A DNA stretch of 64,000 nt from Campylobacterales bacterium (lineage in GTDB: Bacteria > Campylobacterota > Campylobacteria > Campylobacterales > Sulfurimonadaceae). The notes below the pieces were generated by a model. The model was given only the letters and a program-made list of their open reading frames with translations, did no database searches and was not told where the DNA came from. The DNA lies in contig JAPLGM010000014.1 in assembly GCA_026390165.1 (NCBI GenBank), forward strand, positions 1 to 64,000, read 5' to 3'. Position 1 is the stretch's first letter, and each line of letters opens with the position of its first letter. The position numbers and the translations under genes are program-made. Of the stretch, positions 50,478-60,228 are shown one piece after another.

Positions 50478-53255
50478 TTAACTGGCGTGCGCATGATTAT
50501 GGGCAAGAACATGAGAAATCCCTAGAATCCCAAGAGGATCGATTGCCATGATAATCTGCCCATTCCCCAGTAATGCTGTACCGCTAAAGATCGGGTGGTG
50601 TTCCATAATCCCCTCAAGCGGTTTTTGAACAACATCCAGCTGACCTAGCAAATCATTGACCACAACAGCCAGCAAATTCCCTTTGATGTTCAACACCACA
50701 ATAGGAAGGGCTTTGTTTATCAATGCTTTCTCATCCAGCATACTTTTTGCAAACAAGAGGGGGATAACTTCACCACGTAAATAGATAAACGGCTCATTTT
50801 GAAGATACTCGATTTTCGATGATTCAATTTTTACCGTCTCTGACACGCTGTCCATTGGGAACCCATAGTGGACACCACTCATCATCACGTGAAGGAGTGA
50901 TGTCACTGCAAGAGATACAGGGATGGAGAGATAAATCGTCGTCCCTTGATTCGGGAGTGTCTTGATGCGAATCGTCCCCCCAAATCCTTCAATCGACTTA
51001 CGGACAACATCCATCCCCACACCTCGACCGCTGTATTCGCTGATTGTTTCCGCCGTAGAGAGTCCGGGGAGCATCACCAGCTCCGCTTTTTGCTCATCGC
51101 TCATTCCATCAATCTGATCGAGAGTCAACAACTCTTTTTCCAACACTTTTTGGACAACGCGATCAATATTAATTCCCGCACCGTCGTCTTTGATTTCGAT
51201 AATAATCTTATCACTTTGAGGATAGGCTTTAAGGGTGATCAACCCATCCGGATTTTTCCCTTTTTGTGCTCTCACATCGGGAAGTTCGATACCGTGATCA
51301 AGGGAGTTTCGCATAATATGGATCATCGGATCAGCGAGCATCTCGATCATATTCTTATCCAGTGTCGTATCTCCCCCCTCCATTGTTAGCATTACCCGCT
51401 TGTTAAGATTTTTCGAAATATCGCGTACCAATTTAGGGTAACGGTCAAAGACATACGAAATAGGGAGCATCCGCATCGACATAATCAAATCTTGAAGCTG
51501 TTCGGTGAGACGGTTAATAAAGGTATATTTCTCCATAATCGCCCGCTTCGTCCCTTCATGGCTCATCTCATGCACCCCATCGGCAAGATAAGGGAGTGAA
51601 TTTTTGGCAACCAATAATTCCCCAACGACATTCATTAGATGATCAATGGACTCTTGCTCGATTTTTACCGTTTTTCCAATAACACTTTTTTTGACTCCGC
51701 CACTATGAAGATCCAATTCCACTTTTACTTCTGGCTGAGTAGGTTCTGGGGCACTGTTCGTGCTTGGCTGTACCGATGGTGATGTCACTCTCGGTATCTC
51801 CACTACATTCCCGCTCGGAGTTGAAATGATTTTTTCGGGGACACTTACGACGTGAACTTCTTGGATTTGCGCTGATTTTTCTTCTAACCCAAGCTCTTGG
51901 CGTAACCACGTCATCATCGTCTCTCTCGACCTAAACTCAGGGGGCATTGTCTCACAATAGCCTTTAAGATAATGGGTCAATATCCCCATCACCCTCTCCG
52001 TTACGATAGGATCATCCAACCATTCAAGCGTCTGAAGCTGTTGTTTTAACACGGCTTGAAGTTTCTCAACACCATTTTTATCGAGAGTTGGAAGAGAAGT
52101 TTCATTCTGAACATCCATAACTGCATCGTGACTCTCTTCAAGAGAACTTTCACACGGTGTCTCGTCTTGAAAAGTAGGATCATAGAGATAAACACTCCCC
52201 TGAGGCAGCTGCACAAAAAATGATTTTAATAACCCTAAATCTCTTATCTCAACCATCCCTATAAGATCAAGGAGTCGATGAAGCTGCACGCTTTGGATCG
52301 TATCTTCCCCAATCAATGGTAAGGTGTTGGTGATGCTTTGGACGATTGAGGAGTAATTTTTTTCATCGATTTGAAGCGTGCATTGTGTTCCAAGTTCTTT
52401 GAGGAGATCGAGAGTATGCCCTCTCTCCCCCTCATCAATTTGCAATAATGTAGCAATATCGAGGGGAGTAAACGTCAGCTCATCGACAAAGTTAAAGAGT
52501 GCGTCGCTAATCTCCTCATACGTGGCATAGATAAATGCTGTCATACTCAATCGTAACAACAACCCTTCAGGATCATCAAGTCCTGAAAGAAGCGATTTTG
52601 CACTGTTCTCAGACATACACGAATGGATCCCAACTACTTTATCTCCCAGCAGGGAGAGGGTATAAACAGGATCGTTTCCGTAGACCATACACGATTCATC
52701 AATGTCGAATACCACCGCATAGAGCTGTTCGCTCAAACAAAACGCTTCATCAATCTCTCCTTGTTTAAAGGGGATTGTTTGAGAAAATGTCCGTAAAAAT
52801 GGCATAGGAAGATTCACGATACTGCGTACATCCTTATGAAGTCTAAAAGGGCAATTCCACTTTTGTACTTCGCTAGTTTTTCCCATTAATCCACTCAGCT
52901 CTTGAGAAATAGCATCAATGCGTGATTCGTCTGCCTGAACAATATCCCCACTCTCTTCGGCTGCTTCGATCAGATTCACCACCTCATCAAATGCGTTAAA
53001 TAAAGACTCAATCATCTCTTCTCTAAAAACAATCTTCCCCGCACGAAGCATATCAAGGAGATCTTCCGCATGATGGGTAATCCGCTTAACCGCTTCAAAC
53101 CCCACAATTCCTGATCCCCCTTTGAGGGTATGGGCAGCACGAAAAACAGAGTTGAGCAGTTCAGGATCATCCCCGCCTATTTTATCAATATTCTGATCAA
53201 TAAAGGCGAGATTTTCTCTGGCTTCCAGTAAAAATTGTTCGAGTAAGGGGTTCAC
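50478..53255 (-). CDS. cheA: CheA histidine kinase with long central region
   Basis: 925 residues from a GTG at 53255, chosen because AAAGGAG lies 6 bases upstream; the frame runs further back but overlaps the cheY gene and lacks a site. HPt domain 1-110 with the phosphorylated His in 'FRAAHTLKGGSG'. A ~400-residue middle (about 130-540) has no recognisable P2 CheY-docking domain. Dimerisation domain follows, then the HATPase with N-box 'HIMRNSLDHGIELP' and G-boxes 'DDGAGI' and 'GRGVGMDV', and a CheW-like C-terminus. Cytosolic core of the pathway. Confidence 0.92.
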   Translation of the reverse strand: MNPLLEQFLLEARENLAFIDQNIDKIGGDDPELLNSVFRAAHTLKGGSGIVGFEAVKRITHHAEDLLDMLRAGKIVFREEMIESLFNAFDEVVNLIEAAEESGDIVQADESRIDAISQELSGLMGKTSEVQKWNCPFRLHKDVRSIVNLPMPFLRTFSQTIPFKQGEIDEAFCLSEQLYAVVFDIDESCMVYGNDPVYTLSLLGDKVVGIHSCMSENSAKSLLSGLDDPEGLLLRLSMTAFIYATYEEISDALFNFVDELTFTPLDIATLLQIDEGERGHTLDLLKELGTQCTLQIDEKNYSSIVQSITNTLPLIGEDTIQSVQLHRLLDLIGMVEIRDLGLLKSFFVQLPQGSVYLYDPTFQDETPCESSLEESHDAVMDVQNETSLPTLDKNGVEKLQAVLKQQLQTLEWLDDPIVTERVMGILTHYLKGYCETMPPEFRSRETMMTWLRQELGLEEKSAQIQEVHVVSVPEKIISTPSGNVVEIPRVTSPSVQPSTNSAPEPTQPEVKVELDLHSGGVKKSVIGKTVKIEQESIDHLMNVVGELLVAKNSLPYLADGVHEMSHEGTKRAIMEKYTFINRLTEQLQDLIMSMRMLPISYVFDRYPKLVRDISKNLNKRVMLTMEGGDTTLDKNMIEMLADPMIHIMRNSLDHGIELPDVRAQKGKNPDGLITLKAYPQSDKIIIEIKDDGAGINIDRVVQKVLEKELLTLDQIDGMSDEQKAELVMLPGLSTAETISEYSGRGVGMDVVRKSIEGFGGTIRIKTLPNQGTTIYLSIPVSLAVTSLLHVMMSGVHYGFPMDSVSETVKIESSKIEYLQNEPFIYLRGEVIPLLFAKSMLDEKALINKALPIVVLNIKGNLLAVVVNDLLGQLDVVQKPLEGIMEHHPIFSGTALLGNGQIIMAIDPLGILGISHVLAHNHAHAS

Positions 53256-53307
53256 ATTTTCTCCTTTATATACACCGATGACGTAACGCTTGTTTTTTTC
53301 ATTTTCA

Positions 53308-53673
53308 TTAGATTTTGAGTAATAGCTGAAGATATCCTTTGAGGGCATCAGGCTTGATGGGTTTGGTTTCAAAGAGATTGGCCCCGACTTTGAACGCTTC
53401 AAGCTTATCGGTCGATTCCTCCTGCGTCGTAATCATCATAACGGGAGTCCCCTTGTGTTGTGGCTGTCGTCTCAATTCACTCACGAACGAATATCCATCC
53501 ATCACGGGCATATTGACATCCACGAGATAAAGATCAATCTCATTGCTCAGTGTCTTTTCAAGGGCTTCCATCCCATTTTCCGCTTCCAGAACGGTTACCC
53601 CTAAATCCCGCAGAATCGCTCCGTGATAACTTCGTACCGTTTTTGAATCATCGACTACCATAACTGTTGCCAT
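53308..53673 (-). CDS. CheY-like single-domain response regulator (first)
   Basis: 121 residues, one receiver domain: acidic 'VDDSKTVRS', phospho-Asp in 'LVDVNMPVMDGYSF', conserved 'MITTQEE' and 'ETKPIKP'. Likely carries phosphate from CheA. It lies directly upstream of cheA in the operon and 11 bases downstream of the CheZ-like gene. A second CheY is 374 bases upstream. Confidence 0.9.
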   Translation of the reverse strand: MATVMVVDDSKTVRSYHGAILRDLGVTVLEAENGMEALEKTLSNEIDLYLVDVNMPVMDGYSFVSELRRQPQHKGTPVMMITTQEESTDKLEAFKVGANLFETKPIKPDALKGYLQLLLKI

Positions 53674-53684
53674 ATCTTTTTCTC

Positions 53685-54044
53685 CTAAAAAAACTCTACG
53701 CCATCATCAAAATCGTGATGCTGTGTTTTTCCGCCAAAAGCGGAGTGCTTCTCCTGTGCCCTTTTGAGCACAGAACTTAGCTTATCATCCATCTCATCTA
53801 AACCTACTTCTTTATCGTCCAAATGAGCTTGCATCGTCTCAATCGCCTCGATGGTCGCACTGAGTTGTTGTGCAATAATATCTTGGTATTGCATCACCTC
53901 TAGCATCTCATCATCAAGACGGAGAGAACTTTTCTCAATAAACTTCACCAACTGAAGATGTCCCTCTCTCGTTAGGTCAATGGTCTCACGTTCTACCGTT
54001 TTAATATGCTCCAGCAATCTATTGAGTGTTTGTACAAACTGCAT
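53685..54044 (-). CDS. CheZ-like phosphatase candidate
   Basis: 119 residues, largely helical. The segment 'MQYQDIIAQQLSATIEAIE' carries the D-x3-Q pair (D55, Q59) used by CheZ to activate water on phospho-CheY, and the C-terminus 'DFDDGVEFF' is acidic-aromatic like the CheY-binding tail of CheZ. It is half the length of classical CheZ but the order helix-catalytic pair-acidic tail is kept. It sits between two cheY genes. I infer that it dephosphorylates one or both. Confidence 0.65.
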   Translation of the reverse strand: MQFVQTLNRLLEHIKTVERETIDLTREGHLQLVKFIEKSSLRLDDEMLEVMQYQDIIAQQLSATIEAIETMQAHLDDKEVGLDEMDDKLSSVLKRAQEKHSAFGGKTQHHDFDDGVEFF

Positions 54045-54047
54045 GGA

Positions 54048-54419
54048 TTACGCCAAACGTAAAACACGCGCTATTGCTTGCTTAAGCTGTGCTGGATTAA
54101 AAGGCTTCACAATCCATCCCGTCAACCCAAACGCCTTTCCTTGCTGCTTAAGTTCATCACGGGTTTCCGTTGTAAGCATCAGCACGGGAGTACGGATAGT
54201 AGAAGGGACCGTACGCAACGCCTGCAAAAATTCAAATCCGTTCATGACGGGCATATTCATATCGGTAATAATCAAATCGGGAGTCATCCCCTCTTTAATG
54301 TCACGCAACGCATCTGTAGCACTTAGGTATTGCTTTACCGTAATGGGCATCGTATCCGTCACCATCCGCGTAGAGGCAAGGGCTGTCTCTGAATCATCAA
54401 CAAATATAACTAATGGCAT
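54048..54419 (-). CDS. CheY-like single-domain response regulator (second)
   Basis: 123 residues. 'VDDSETALASTRM', phospho-Asp in 'ITDMNMPVMNGFEFL' and 'WIVKPFNP'. Differs from the other CheY in the helix 4-beta 5 region ('KAFGLTG'), so the two may have different targets. Next to the CheZ-like gene and 12 bases from cheR. Confidence 0.88.
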   Translation of the reverse strand: MPLVIFVDDSETALASTRMVTDTMPITVKQYLSATDALRDIKEGMTPDLIITDMNMPVMNGFEFLQALRTVPSTIRTPVLMLTTETRDELKQQGKAFGLTGWIVKPFNPAQLKQAIARVLRLA

Positions 54420-54431
54420 TTTTTTATTCTC

Positions 54432-55262
54432 CTATTTCTGATAAATGAGTGTAGACTCAATCTTTTTTGCTTTAAATACTGACGTAATACGGCTCATATA
54501 CTCCGCATGACCGAGCAATACATAACCACCCGTATTGATCATATCGTAAAAAGTCATAGCAACCTCTTTTCGGCTTGAATCATCAAAATAGATGAGCATA
54601 TTACGCGAAAAAATAACATCAAATTTACCCAATTGACGCATTTGCATTTTATCAAATACATTCGCAACTTTGAAATCAACCGTACCAATAAGATCGTCAA
54701 TTAACTCATACCCCAACGTCCGTTTTCTAAAATTTTTTGCCAAAACTTTAGGGGGGATGGCGTGAATGGAACGCTCAGAATATTTACCTGCCTTGGCTTT
54801 TGTAATAACCGTACTGTCAATATCAATACCAACGACTTCAATATCTCGATCTTCAATGAGTCGCCCCTCTTCGATGAGATGCAAAATAATAGAGTAGGGT
54901 TCTTCTCCCGTTGAACACGGAGCACACAGAATACGAATCGTTTGCTGACGCGCTCTTGAGGCATGAAGTTCGGGTAAAATACGGTTAACCAATACTTCAA
55001 ACTGCTCTTTTTCTCGATAAAAGTAGGTCTCATTGACCGTTACCGCATTCATCAGCTCCTGAAACTCTGCCCCATCTTTATCTTCAAAACGGAGGGTATA
55101 AAAATATTTACGAAATGAATCTATCCCGATAGCTTTGGCCCGATTATCAATGTACTTAGCCAATTTCTCAAAATGTTTATCGACTTCTAAGAATATCCCC
55201 GTTTTACGATAGATATACTCCGCAATTTTTCCAAAATCAACGTTCGATAAAAGAGATGCCAT
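54432..55262 (-). CDS. cheR: CheR chemoreceptor methyltransferase
   Basis: 276 residues with the N-terminal helical domain and the SAM-binding domain ('APCSTGEEPYSI', 'VVGIDIDSTVITKAKAG', 'FDVIFSRNMLIYFDDS'). It methylates receptor glutamates. Full length for CheR. The C-terminal 'TLIYQK' is typical of the family. Confidence 0.94.
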   Translation of the reverse strand: MASLLSNVDFGKIAEYIYRKTGIFLEVDKHFEKLAKYIDNRAKAIGIDSFRKYFYTLRFEDKDGAEFQELMNAVTVNETYFYREKEQFEVLVNRILPELHASRARQQTIRILCAPCSTGEEPYSIILHLIEEGRLIEDRDIEVVGIDIDSTVITKAKAGKYSERSIHAIPPKVLAKNFRKRTLGYELIDDLIGTVDFKVANVFDKMQMRQLGKFDVIFSRNMLIYFDDSSRKEVAMTFYDMINTGGYVLLGHAEYMSRITSVFKAKKIESTLIYQK

Positions 55263-55265
55263 CCT

Positions 55266-55892
55266 CTACCCCCGAATGCTGCGAATAGCATTATCAATCG
55301 CGAACTCAACATACGGATCATGAAAACGACTTTTGACATTCTCTAATAAAGGGATATCTCCCATCTCTCCAATTTCTGCCATATAATCTACCGCCGTCAT
55401 CGCCACATTAATATCACTCTCATGTTCAAGAAGCTCACAAAGCATCTCTCTCGATTCAGAGAAAGTAACATCCCCAAGGACATTAATAGCAAAAATACGG
55501 AGATCACGATCATCTCCAATCAAAAATTTAACAATGTAATATTTAATAGCATCGCCATAGCTTTGAAGTATCGTAATTCCCAAATTACGAATATAGGCAT
55601 TACGTATTTTTAGCAAATCCATCACCGATTCAATGGGAGCACTTTTGGGATCAATATTACTCAGCAACGATGAAATATAACTCGCCATATCTTTGTGGAT
55701 ATAAGGGTTGTCAATCAACAACTCTACCAGTTTTTCTCCCCCACCCTCAAGTAGACTCATTTGATCAACCGCATACGTTTGGGCATCAAAATTATCTCTT
55801 TGATCTAAATAATACTCTACCGCCTCATCCAATGTCTCCAGATCAGGGAACTCTTGGACAAGAGGTGCCGTATGGTTTTTTATCAGTGCCAT
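55266..55892 (-). CDS. HEAT-repeat protein of the chemosensory cluster
   Basis: 208 residues of paired helices; repeats such as 'MDLLKIRNAYIRNLGITIL' and 'FAINVLGDVTFSESREML' show the HEAT periodicity. It is squeezed between cheR (3 bases) and cheB. A scaffold or receptor-modification helper role is inferred; such proteins are often seen in chemosensory operons of this phylum. Confidence 0.7.
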   Translation of the reverse strand: MALIKNHTAPLVQEFPDLETLDEAVEYYLDQRDNFDAQTYAVDQMSLLEGGGEKLVELLIDNPYIHKDMASYISSLLSNIDPKSAPIESVMDLLKIRNAYIRNLGITILQSYGDAIKYYIVKFLIGDDRDLRIFAINVLGDVTFSESREMLCELLEHESDINVAMTAVDYMAEIGEMGDIPLLENVKSRFHDPYVEFAIDNAIRSIRG

Positions 55893-55901
55893 CTATTTCC
55901 C

Positions 55902-56963
55902 CTAACGCAATGTTTGCAATGTACGTATAATTTTTGGAAATGGTAGCTGCTGTGATACACCACCACGCTCGTATGCTTCTCTTGGCATTCCGTACACGGT
56001 AGCCGTCTCTTCGCTCTCACCGATGGTAAAACCACCTGCTTTTTTGATTTTTACCATTCCATTGGCACCATCATCGCCGATACCCGTCAATAATACTGCC
56101 GTAATCTGATCTCCTGAAAATACCTTGAGGGCGCTCTCAAACATCTCATCCGCACTGGGTTGGAAAAAACGGCTATTCTTGTTTTTCTCTTCCCGTATCA
56201 CTATTTTACCCGTCACTTTTTTGGCAAAATGGAGATGAACCCCCCCTCGAGCAATATAAACCAACCCATTAGAGAGCTCCATATGATCTTTAGCCTCCAC
56301 TACGGGCAACGTGCTCACCTTATCCAAACGCGTTGCAAATGCAGCAGTAAACTGTTCGGGCATATGCTGTACGATACATACCGCATACGGGAATCCTTTT
56401 GGTAAGGATCGGCATATCTGTTCTATCAATCCTGGACCTCCCGTTGATGCCCCGATCAATAAAATTTTAGTGACATCCTCTCCCGTTCCTGAACGTTCGA
56501 GACGCGCACTTTCCCGTACACGTACAGGACGTTCACGTTGAAGGGGGCGACGAGTAGCTATTCTTAAACGACGAGGAGAGATGCGGCTAAGGATCTGAAT
56601 TTTTTGAAGAATATCGTCACGGTTCTCACTTTTCCCAACATTCATCGTCCCCGGTTTTGCAATATAATCTATCGCCCCCAGTTCAAGTGCCTCTATCGTA
56701 ATTTCCGCACTCTCTGTTGTTAAAGAGCTTATCATCAAAATAGGGGTTGGACGTACCGCCATAATCTTTTCAACCGCCGTAAGTCCATCCATTATAGGCA
56801 TATTGATGTCCATCGTGATAACATCGTACTGAGTATCAGTCGCTTTTTGAACGGCTTCGGCACCATTACGTGCCGTCTCGATCTCAAAGCCAAGGGTTGC
56901 AATAATCTCCGTCAGTTGTTTTCGAACGAGTGCTGAGTCATCAGCAATCAGCACTTTTTTCAT
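55902..56963 (-). CDS. cheB: CheB protein-glutamate methylesterase
   Basis: 353 residues: receiver domain (phospho-Asp in 'TMDINMPIMDG') joined to a methylesterase with the triad Ser in 'LIGASTGGPGLI', His in 'VQHMPEQF' and Asp in 'GIGDDGANGM'. Removes receptor methyl groups. Its start overlaps the stop of the triple-CheW gene by 4 bases. Confidence 0.94.
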   Translation of the reverse strand: MKKVLIADDSALVRKQLTEIIATLGFEIETARNGAEAVQKATDTQYDVITMDINMPIMDGLTAVEKIMAVRPTPILMISSLTTESAEITIEALELGAIDYIAKPGTMNVGKSENRDDILQKIQILSRISPRRLRIATRRPLQRERPVRVRESARLERSGTGEDVTKILLIGASTGGPGLIEQICRSLPKGFPYAVCIVQHMPEQFTAAFATRLDKVSTLPVVEAKDHMELSNGLVYIARGGVHLHFAKKVTGKIVIREEKNKNSRFFQPSADEMFESALKVFSGDQITAVLLTGIGDDGANGMVKIKKAGGFTIGESEETATVYGMPREAYERGGVSQQLPFPKIIRTLQTLR

Positions 56964-58330
56964 TCTGCCCCTTTGATAAGCTTCGATATATCCGAATTAA
57001 AAAGGAGAACCAACCGTTTACCGCCATCGAGATGTAAAATATTTGAAAACATCCCCCCCTCACTCTCATCTACGTGCATCTGTTCATGGGTAATACTCAT
57101 CACATCACTCACCCTCTTGACGAAAAATCCGACCCTACCTTTGGGTGTATGACAAATAATTATTTTTTGATCTTCGTTAGTGGGAGCAATAATCCCTAAC
57201 CGTTTGTACAAAGAGCCAATCGTCACAATCTGCCCTCGGATATTAATCACCCCATCAACCATTGCAGGGGCATTCGCTATGGGAGTAACCGACGTCATAT
57301 CAATAATCTCTGCCACCTCTTCGATGTTAAAGGCGTACTCCTCATTTCCAAGCTGAAAAACAACGACTTCAACGACTTGAGCCTCTTTTTCATTGGTAGC
57401 TGCAATTTCATTGGTCACAATCAGCTCCTCATTACGAAGCAAAATTGCATCCAGCAACTCCGTTCCAATGAGGGAAATAAGTCTCTCCCCATGTTTAATG
57501 ATCTCAAAACTCTGGCTATTGTCTCTGCTCTCATGGATCACATCAAAATCACTTTGAGCAAATTCATGAATATCAACAATTTCATCAATAATAAGCCCAA
57601 CCGTTTTACCTTGACGCTCAACAATCATAATTCTATTTTTATCGCTAATGTGGGGGACAACCCTAGAATAACGGCGTAAGTCAGCAACCACAATAAGCTC
57701 TTCCCGTAAGAGCATCATCCCTTGTATCTCGGGATTTGAGCCCGCGATAGGGGTGATGGCACTATTAACATGTAAAATCTCACGAAGATTATCAATGAGT
57801 ATGGCATACTCTGCACCCCCCATTTTAAAAACGAGATAACGTTCATTACTTTGGGTAAACCGTTTGATTTCTGTACTGTTTTTTTCACTCACACTCTGGA
57901 CATTCACCGTTACTTTTTGTATACACCGTATCGCATATTCCAAATCTACGACCTGAATCAGCTCATCCCCATGATGGACAACCGCGACAATCACCTCTTC
58001 ACGAGAATCCAGATATTCAATTTTATCGGGATCTATTTCCAAAGAAATTCCCACTTCATCTACTAATAAGGAGAAGCTATTTAGGGGAGAGATGAGGGTA
58101 ATAAGTCGATTCTTTTGACTCTTCCTCTCACATTTTTGGAGTCCGAGTAACGAGTTGAAATCCAAGACAGTAACAATATCTCCCCCCACTGCACACAATC
58201 CGCATACTTGAAAAGGGCTTAATGCCAATGCCGTAATATCCGGGACACGAAGAATTTGACCAATATAAGAGGTGGAGATACCAAAAGCAATTCCACCGTG
58301 ACGTACTATCAAAATTTCTTCGATACGCAT
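56960..58330 (-). CDS. Triple CheW-domain scaffold protein
   Basis: 456 residues made of three CheW-type domains in tandem: 1-130 ('YIGQILRVPDIT'), about 155-290 ('YAILIDNLREILHVN', 'EIQGMMLLREELIVVADLRR') and about 320-445 ('YAFNIEEVAEIIDMTSVTPI'). There is no receiver domain, so it is not CheV. Three CheW modules in one chain could join several receptors to one CheA. The first domain is the most divergent. It starts 5 bases after the receptor gene. Confidence 0.85.
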   Translation of the reverse strand: MRIEEILIVRHGGIAFGISTSYIGQILRVPDITALALSPFQVCGLCAVGGDIVTVLDFNSLLGLQKCERKSQKNRLITLISPLNSFSLLVDEVGISLEIDPDKIEYLDSREEVIVAVVHHGDELIQVVDLEYAIRCIQKVTVNVQSVSEKNSTEIKRFTQSNERYLVFKMGGAEYAILIDNLREILHVNSAITPIAGSNPEIQGMMLLREELIVVADLRRYSRVVPHISDKNRIMIVERQGKTVGLIIDEIVDIHEFAQSDFDVIHESRDNSQSFEIIKHGERLISLIGTELLDAILLRNEELIVTNEIAATNEKEAQVVEVVVFQLGNEEYAFNIEEVAEIIDMTSVTPIANAPAMVDGVINIRGQIVTIGSLYKRLGIIAPTNEDQKIIICHTPKGRVGFFVKRVSDVMSITHEQMHVDESEGGMFSNILHLDGGKRLVLLFNSDISKLIKGAE

Positions 58331-58335
58331 ACGAA

Positions 58336-60219
58336 CTATCCTTGTTGAAGTTCGTCAGCCATCACAGCAAGCTCTTCAACCCCCTCTGAGATATGACTGA
58401 CTGTCTCGATAATAAGTTCGCTCGCTTTGCGTGACTCTTGTGCATTTCGTGCAGAAAGTTCTACCGCTTTTTGAATTTCACTAATCCCGATAAGCCCTTG
58501 ATTTAACCCTTCGATATTTTGATCATTAATCGTCTTAAGCCCCGTAAAACGGTCCAAAAGATCAATCAGCATACTCGTAATTTTATCAATTTCATGGACA
58601 AGGGCAACGATTTGATCCCGTTCACCCTCTTGATTGACGAGAAGCTTCAACCACTCCGTACGTACCATATCAATCTCAGCATTCATCGATTCGATGGTAT
58701 CATTAATTTTTTCCGTATTGGATTCAGAATCTTTTGCCAAATTACGAATATCGGCACTCACAACCGCAAACCCTTTACCAAAATCTCCCGCACGCGCCGC
58801 TTCAATCGACCCGCTAATCGCCAACATATTAAGCTGAATAATACTGTTAGAGATACTTCCGACTGTTTTATCCACATTACGGGTCTCTTTGACAATCACA
58901 TCAAGCTCACCTTTTGCAGATCCCCCTTCTATCATAGAGGCGCTAAAATCATTTCCGATCCCCGTCATTTGCCCTTTAACATCAGCAAAAGAGACTTTGA
59001 GCAGATCAAAATTTCGACGGGCAATTTCGATTAGCTTACTAATGTCTTTAGAGGCACTAACTCCTTGTTCAAAGAGCTCTTTATTGGTAATAGCACTTTG
59101 ATTCGTCGCTTGTGACGCCGCTTCGATTTGGTTGAGTCCTGTTGTAACCTCTTTAAGAGAGCTTTGGATATCTTCCATTGAGGAGCTGATTGCATCGGCA
59201 GAAGCGGCAATCTCTTCCGCTGATTTCATGGTATCAGTAGAATATTTGAGCTCTTCTGAGAGGTTGTTCAGCTCTTTAATATCCTCTTCCGTTTGCATTA
59301 GTGAATTGCTTTGCATCTCAATACTGTTAAGGGTTTTTTCAACCGAACGGGCAATCTCACTCGACGCATCCGCAATATCTTTGCTTCCATCATTGATTTG
59401 GGCAATCGCGTGACTGAGACTTTGGGTGTAGCTGCTCATACTGCGTGCCGCTTCTACCGAATAAACAGCGATCTTCGTCAGCTCTTCCATTTTGAAACTC
59501 AGAGCACTCCCTCGCCCACCCGTTTGTTCGATAATATTCGTAGTAGCATTAATGCTTTTGATAATGTTATCAATGCTCTCTTGGATTTTATGCACCAAAC
59601 GAGAGATGAAATCGGCATTTTTTTCCGATTCACCCGCAAGGGCGCGTGTCTCATCGGCAACAACGGCGAACCCTTTTCCATGCTCTTTTGCACGGCTTGC
59701 TTCGATGGCGGCATTGAGGGCAAGAAGATTGGTTTGATCGGCAATTTTCGCGATAAATCCAACCGCTTCCCCAATGTTTTCAGAAGAGAGTTTAAGCTCT
59801 TCCGATTTTTTGGAGGACGTTTTAGCAACATTAACCGCTTTTGCCATCCGCTCTACAGAGGTATTAATCGTCCCTACTGACGCCATAATGTTATCCCCAG
59901 CTGCAAGCGTTGAGGAGATCACCGTATCGATACTGGATGTCATCCGCCCAATATTTGAACTGATAGAACGGACATTTTTAAGGGCTTGTTCACTTGCTCC
60001 GCTGTTCTCTTCGGCTGCTGTAGCAATCTGCTCCATTGAACTTTTAAGTTGTTCAATCGCACTGACACTTTCTTGCGCATTATCTAAGATCGTCGTTGCA
60101 ACCCCTGCGATACTCTCTGAAATTTGTTGCTGTTTTGCCAATGTACGCTGACGGCGTTTATCGGGTCCCACCCCTGCTACCGCCATGGGTGCAGACTCTC
60201 CTCGTCTAACTAGTGCCAT
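58336..60219 (-). CDS. Soluble methyl-accepting chemoreceptor with two signalling tips
   Basis: 627 residues, no membrane segment. N-terminal ~30 residues are basic ([19 protein letters not shown]). Two signalling hairpins are seen: residues 155-200, with the canonical tip '[17 protein letters not shown]' (161-177), and residues 457-500, with the variant '[17 protein letters not shown]' (461-477), exactly 300 residues apart. Each tip is flanked by long coiled-coil helices. So one chain appears to hold two receptor signalling domains, the second probably unable to activate CheA normally. It is encoded next to the triple-CheW gene and belongs to a cytoplasmic array. Signal input is unknown; the adjacent PAS protein is a candidate. 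Confidence 0.85.
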   Translation of the reverse strand: MALVRRGESAPMAVAGVGPDKRRQRTLAKQQQISESIAGVATTILDNAQESVSAIEQLKSSMEQIATAAEENSGASEQALKNVRSISSNIGRMTSSIDTVISSTLAAGDNIMASVGTINTSVERMAKAVNVAKTSSKKSEELKLSSENIGEAVGFIAKIADQTNLLALNAAIEASRAKEHGKGFAVVADETRALAGESEKNADFISRLVHKIQESIDNIIKSINATTNIIEQTGGRGSALSFKMEELTKIAVYSVEAARSMSSYTQSLSHAIAQINDGSKDIADASSEIARSVEKTLNSIEMQSNSLMQTEEDIKELNNLSEELKYSTDTMKSAEEIAASADAISSSMEDIQSSLKEVTTGLNQIEAASQATNQSAITNKELFEQGVSASKDISKLIEIARRNFDLLKVSFADVKGQMTGIGNDFSASMIEGGSAKGELDVIVKETRNVDKTVGSISNSIIQLNMLAISGSIEAARAGDFGKGFAVVSADIRNLAKDSESNTEKINDTIESMNAEIDMVRTEWLKLLVNQEGERDQIVALVHEIDKITSMLIDLLDRFTGLKTINDQNIEGLNQGLIGISEIQKAVELSARNAQESRKASELIIETVSHISEGVEELAVMADELQQG

Positions 60220-60228
60220 AATTTCTCC

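Noticed and set aside
53256-53402. Extended N-terminus of cheA
   Set aside because: It would overlap the cheY gene; the GTG at 53255 has AAAGGAG at correct spacing and matches the HPt start.
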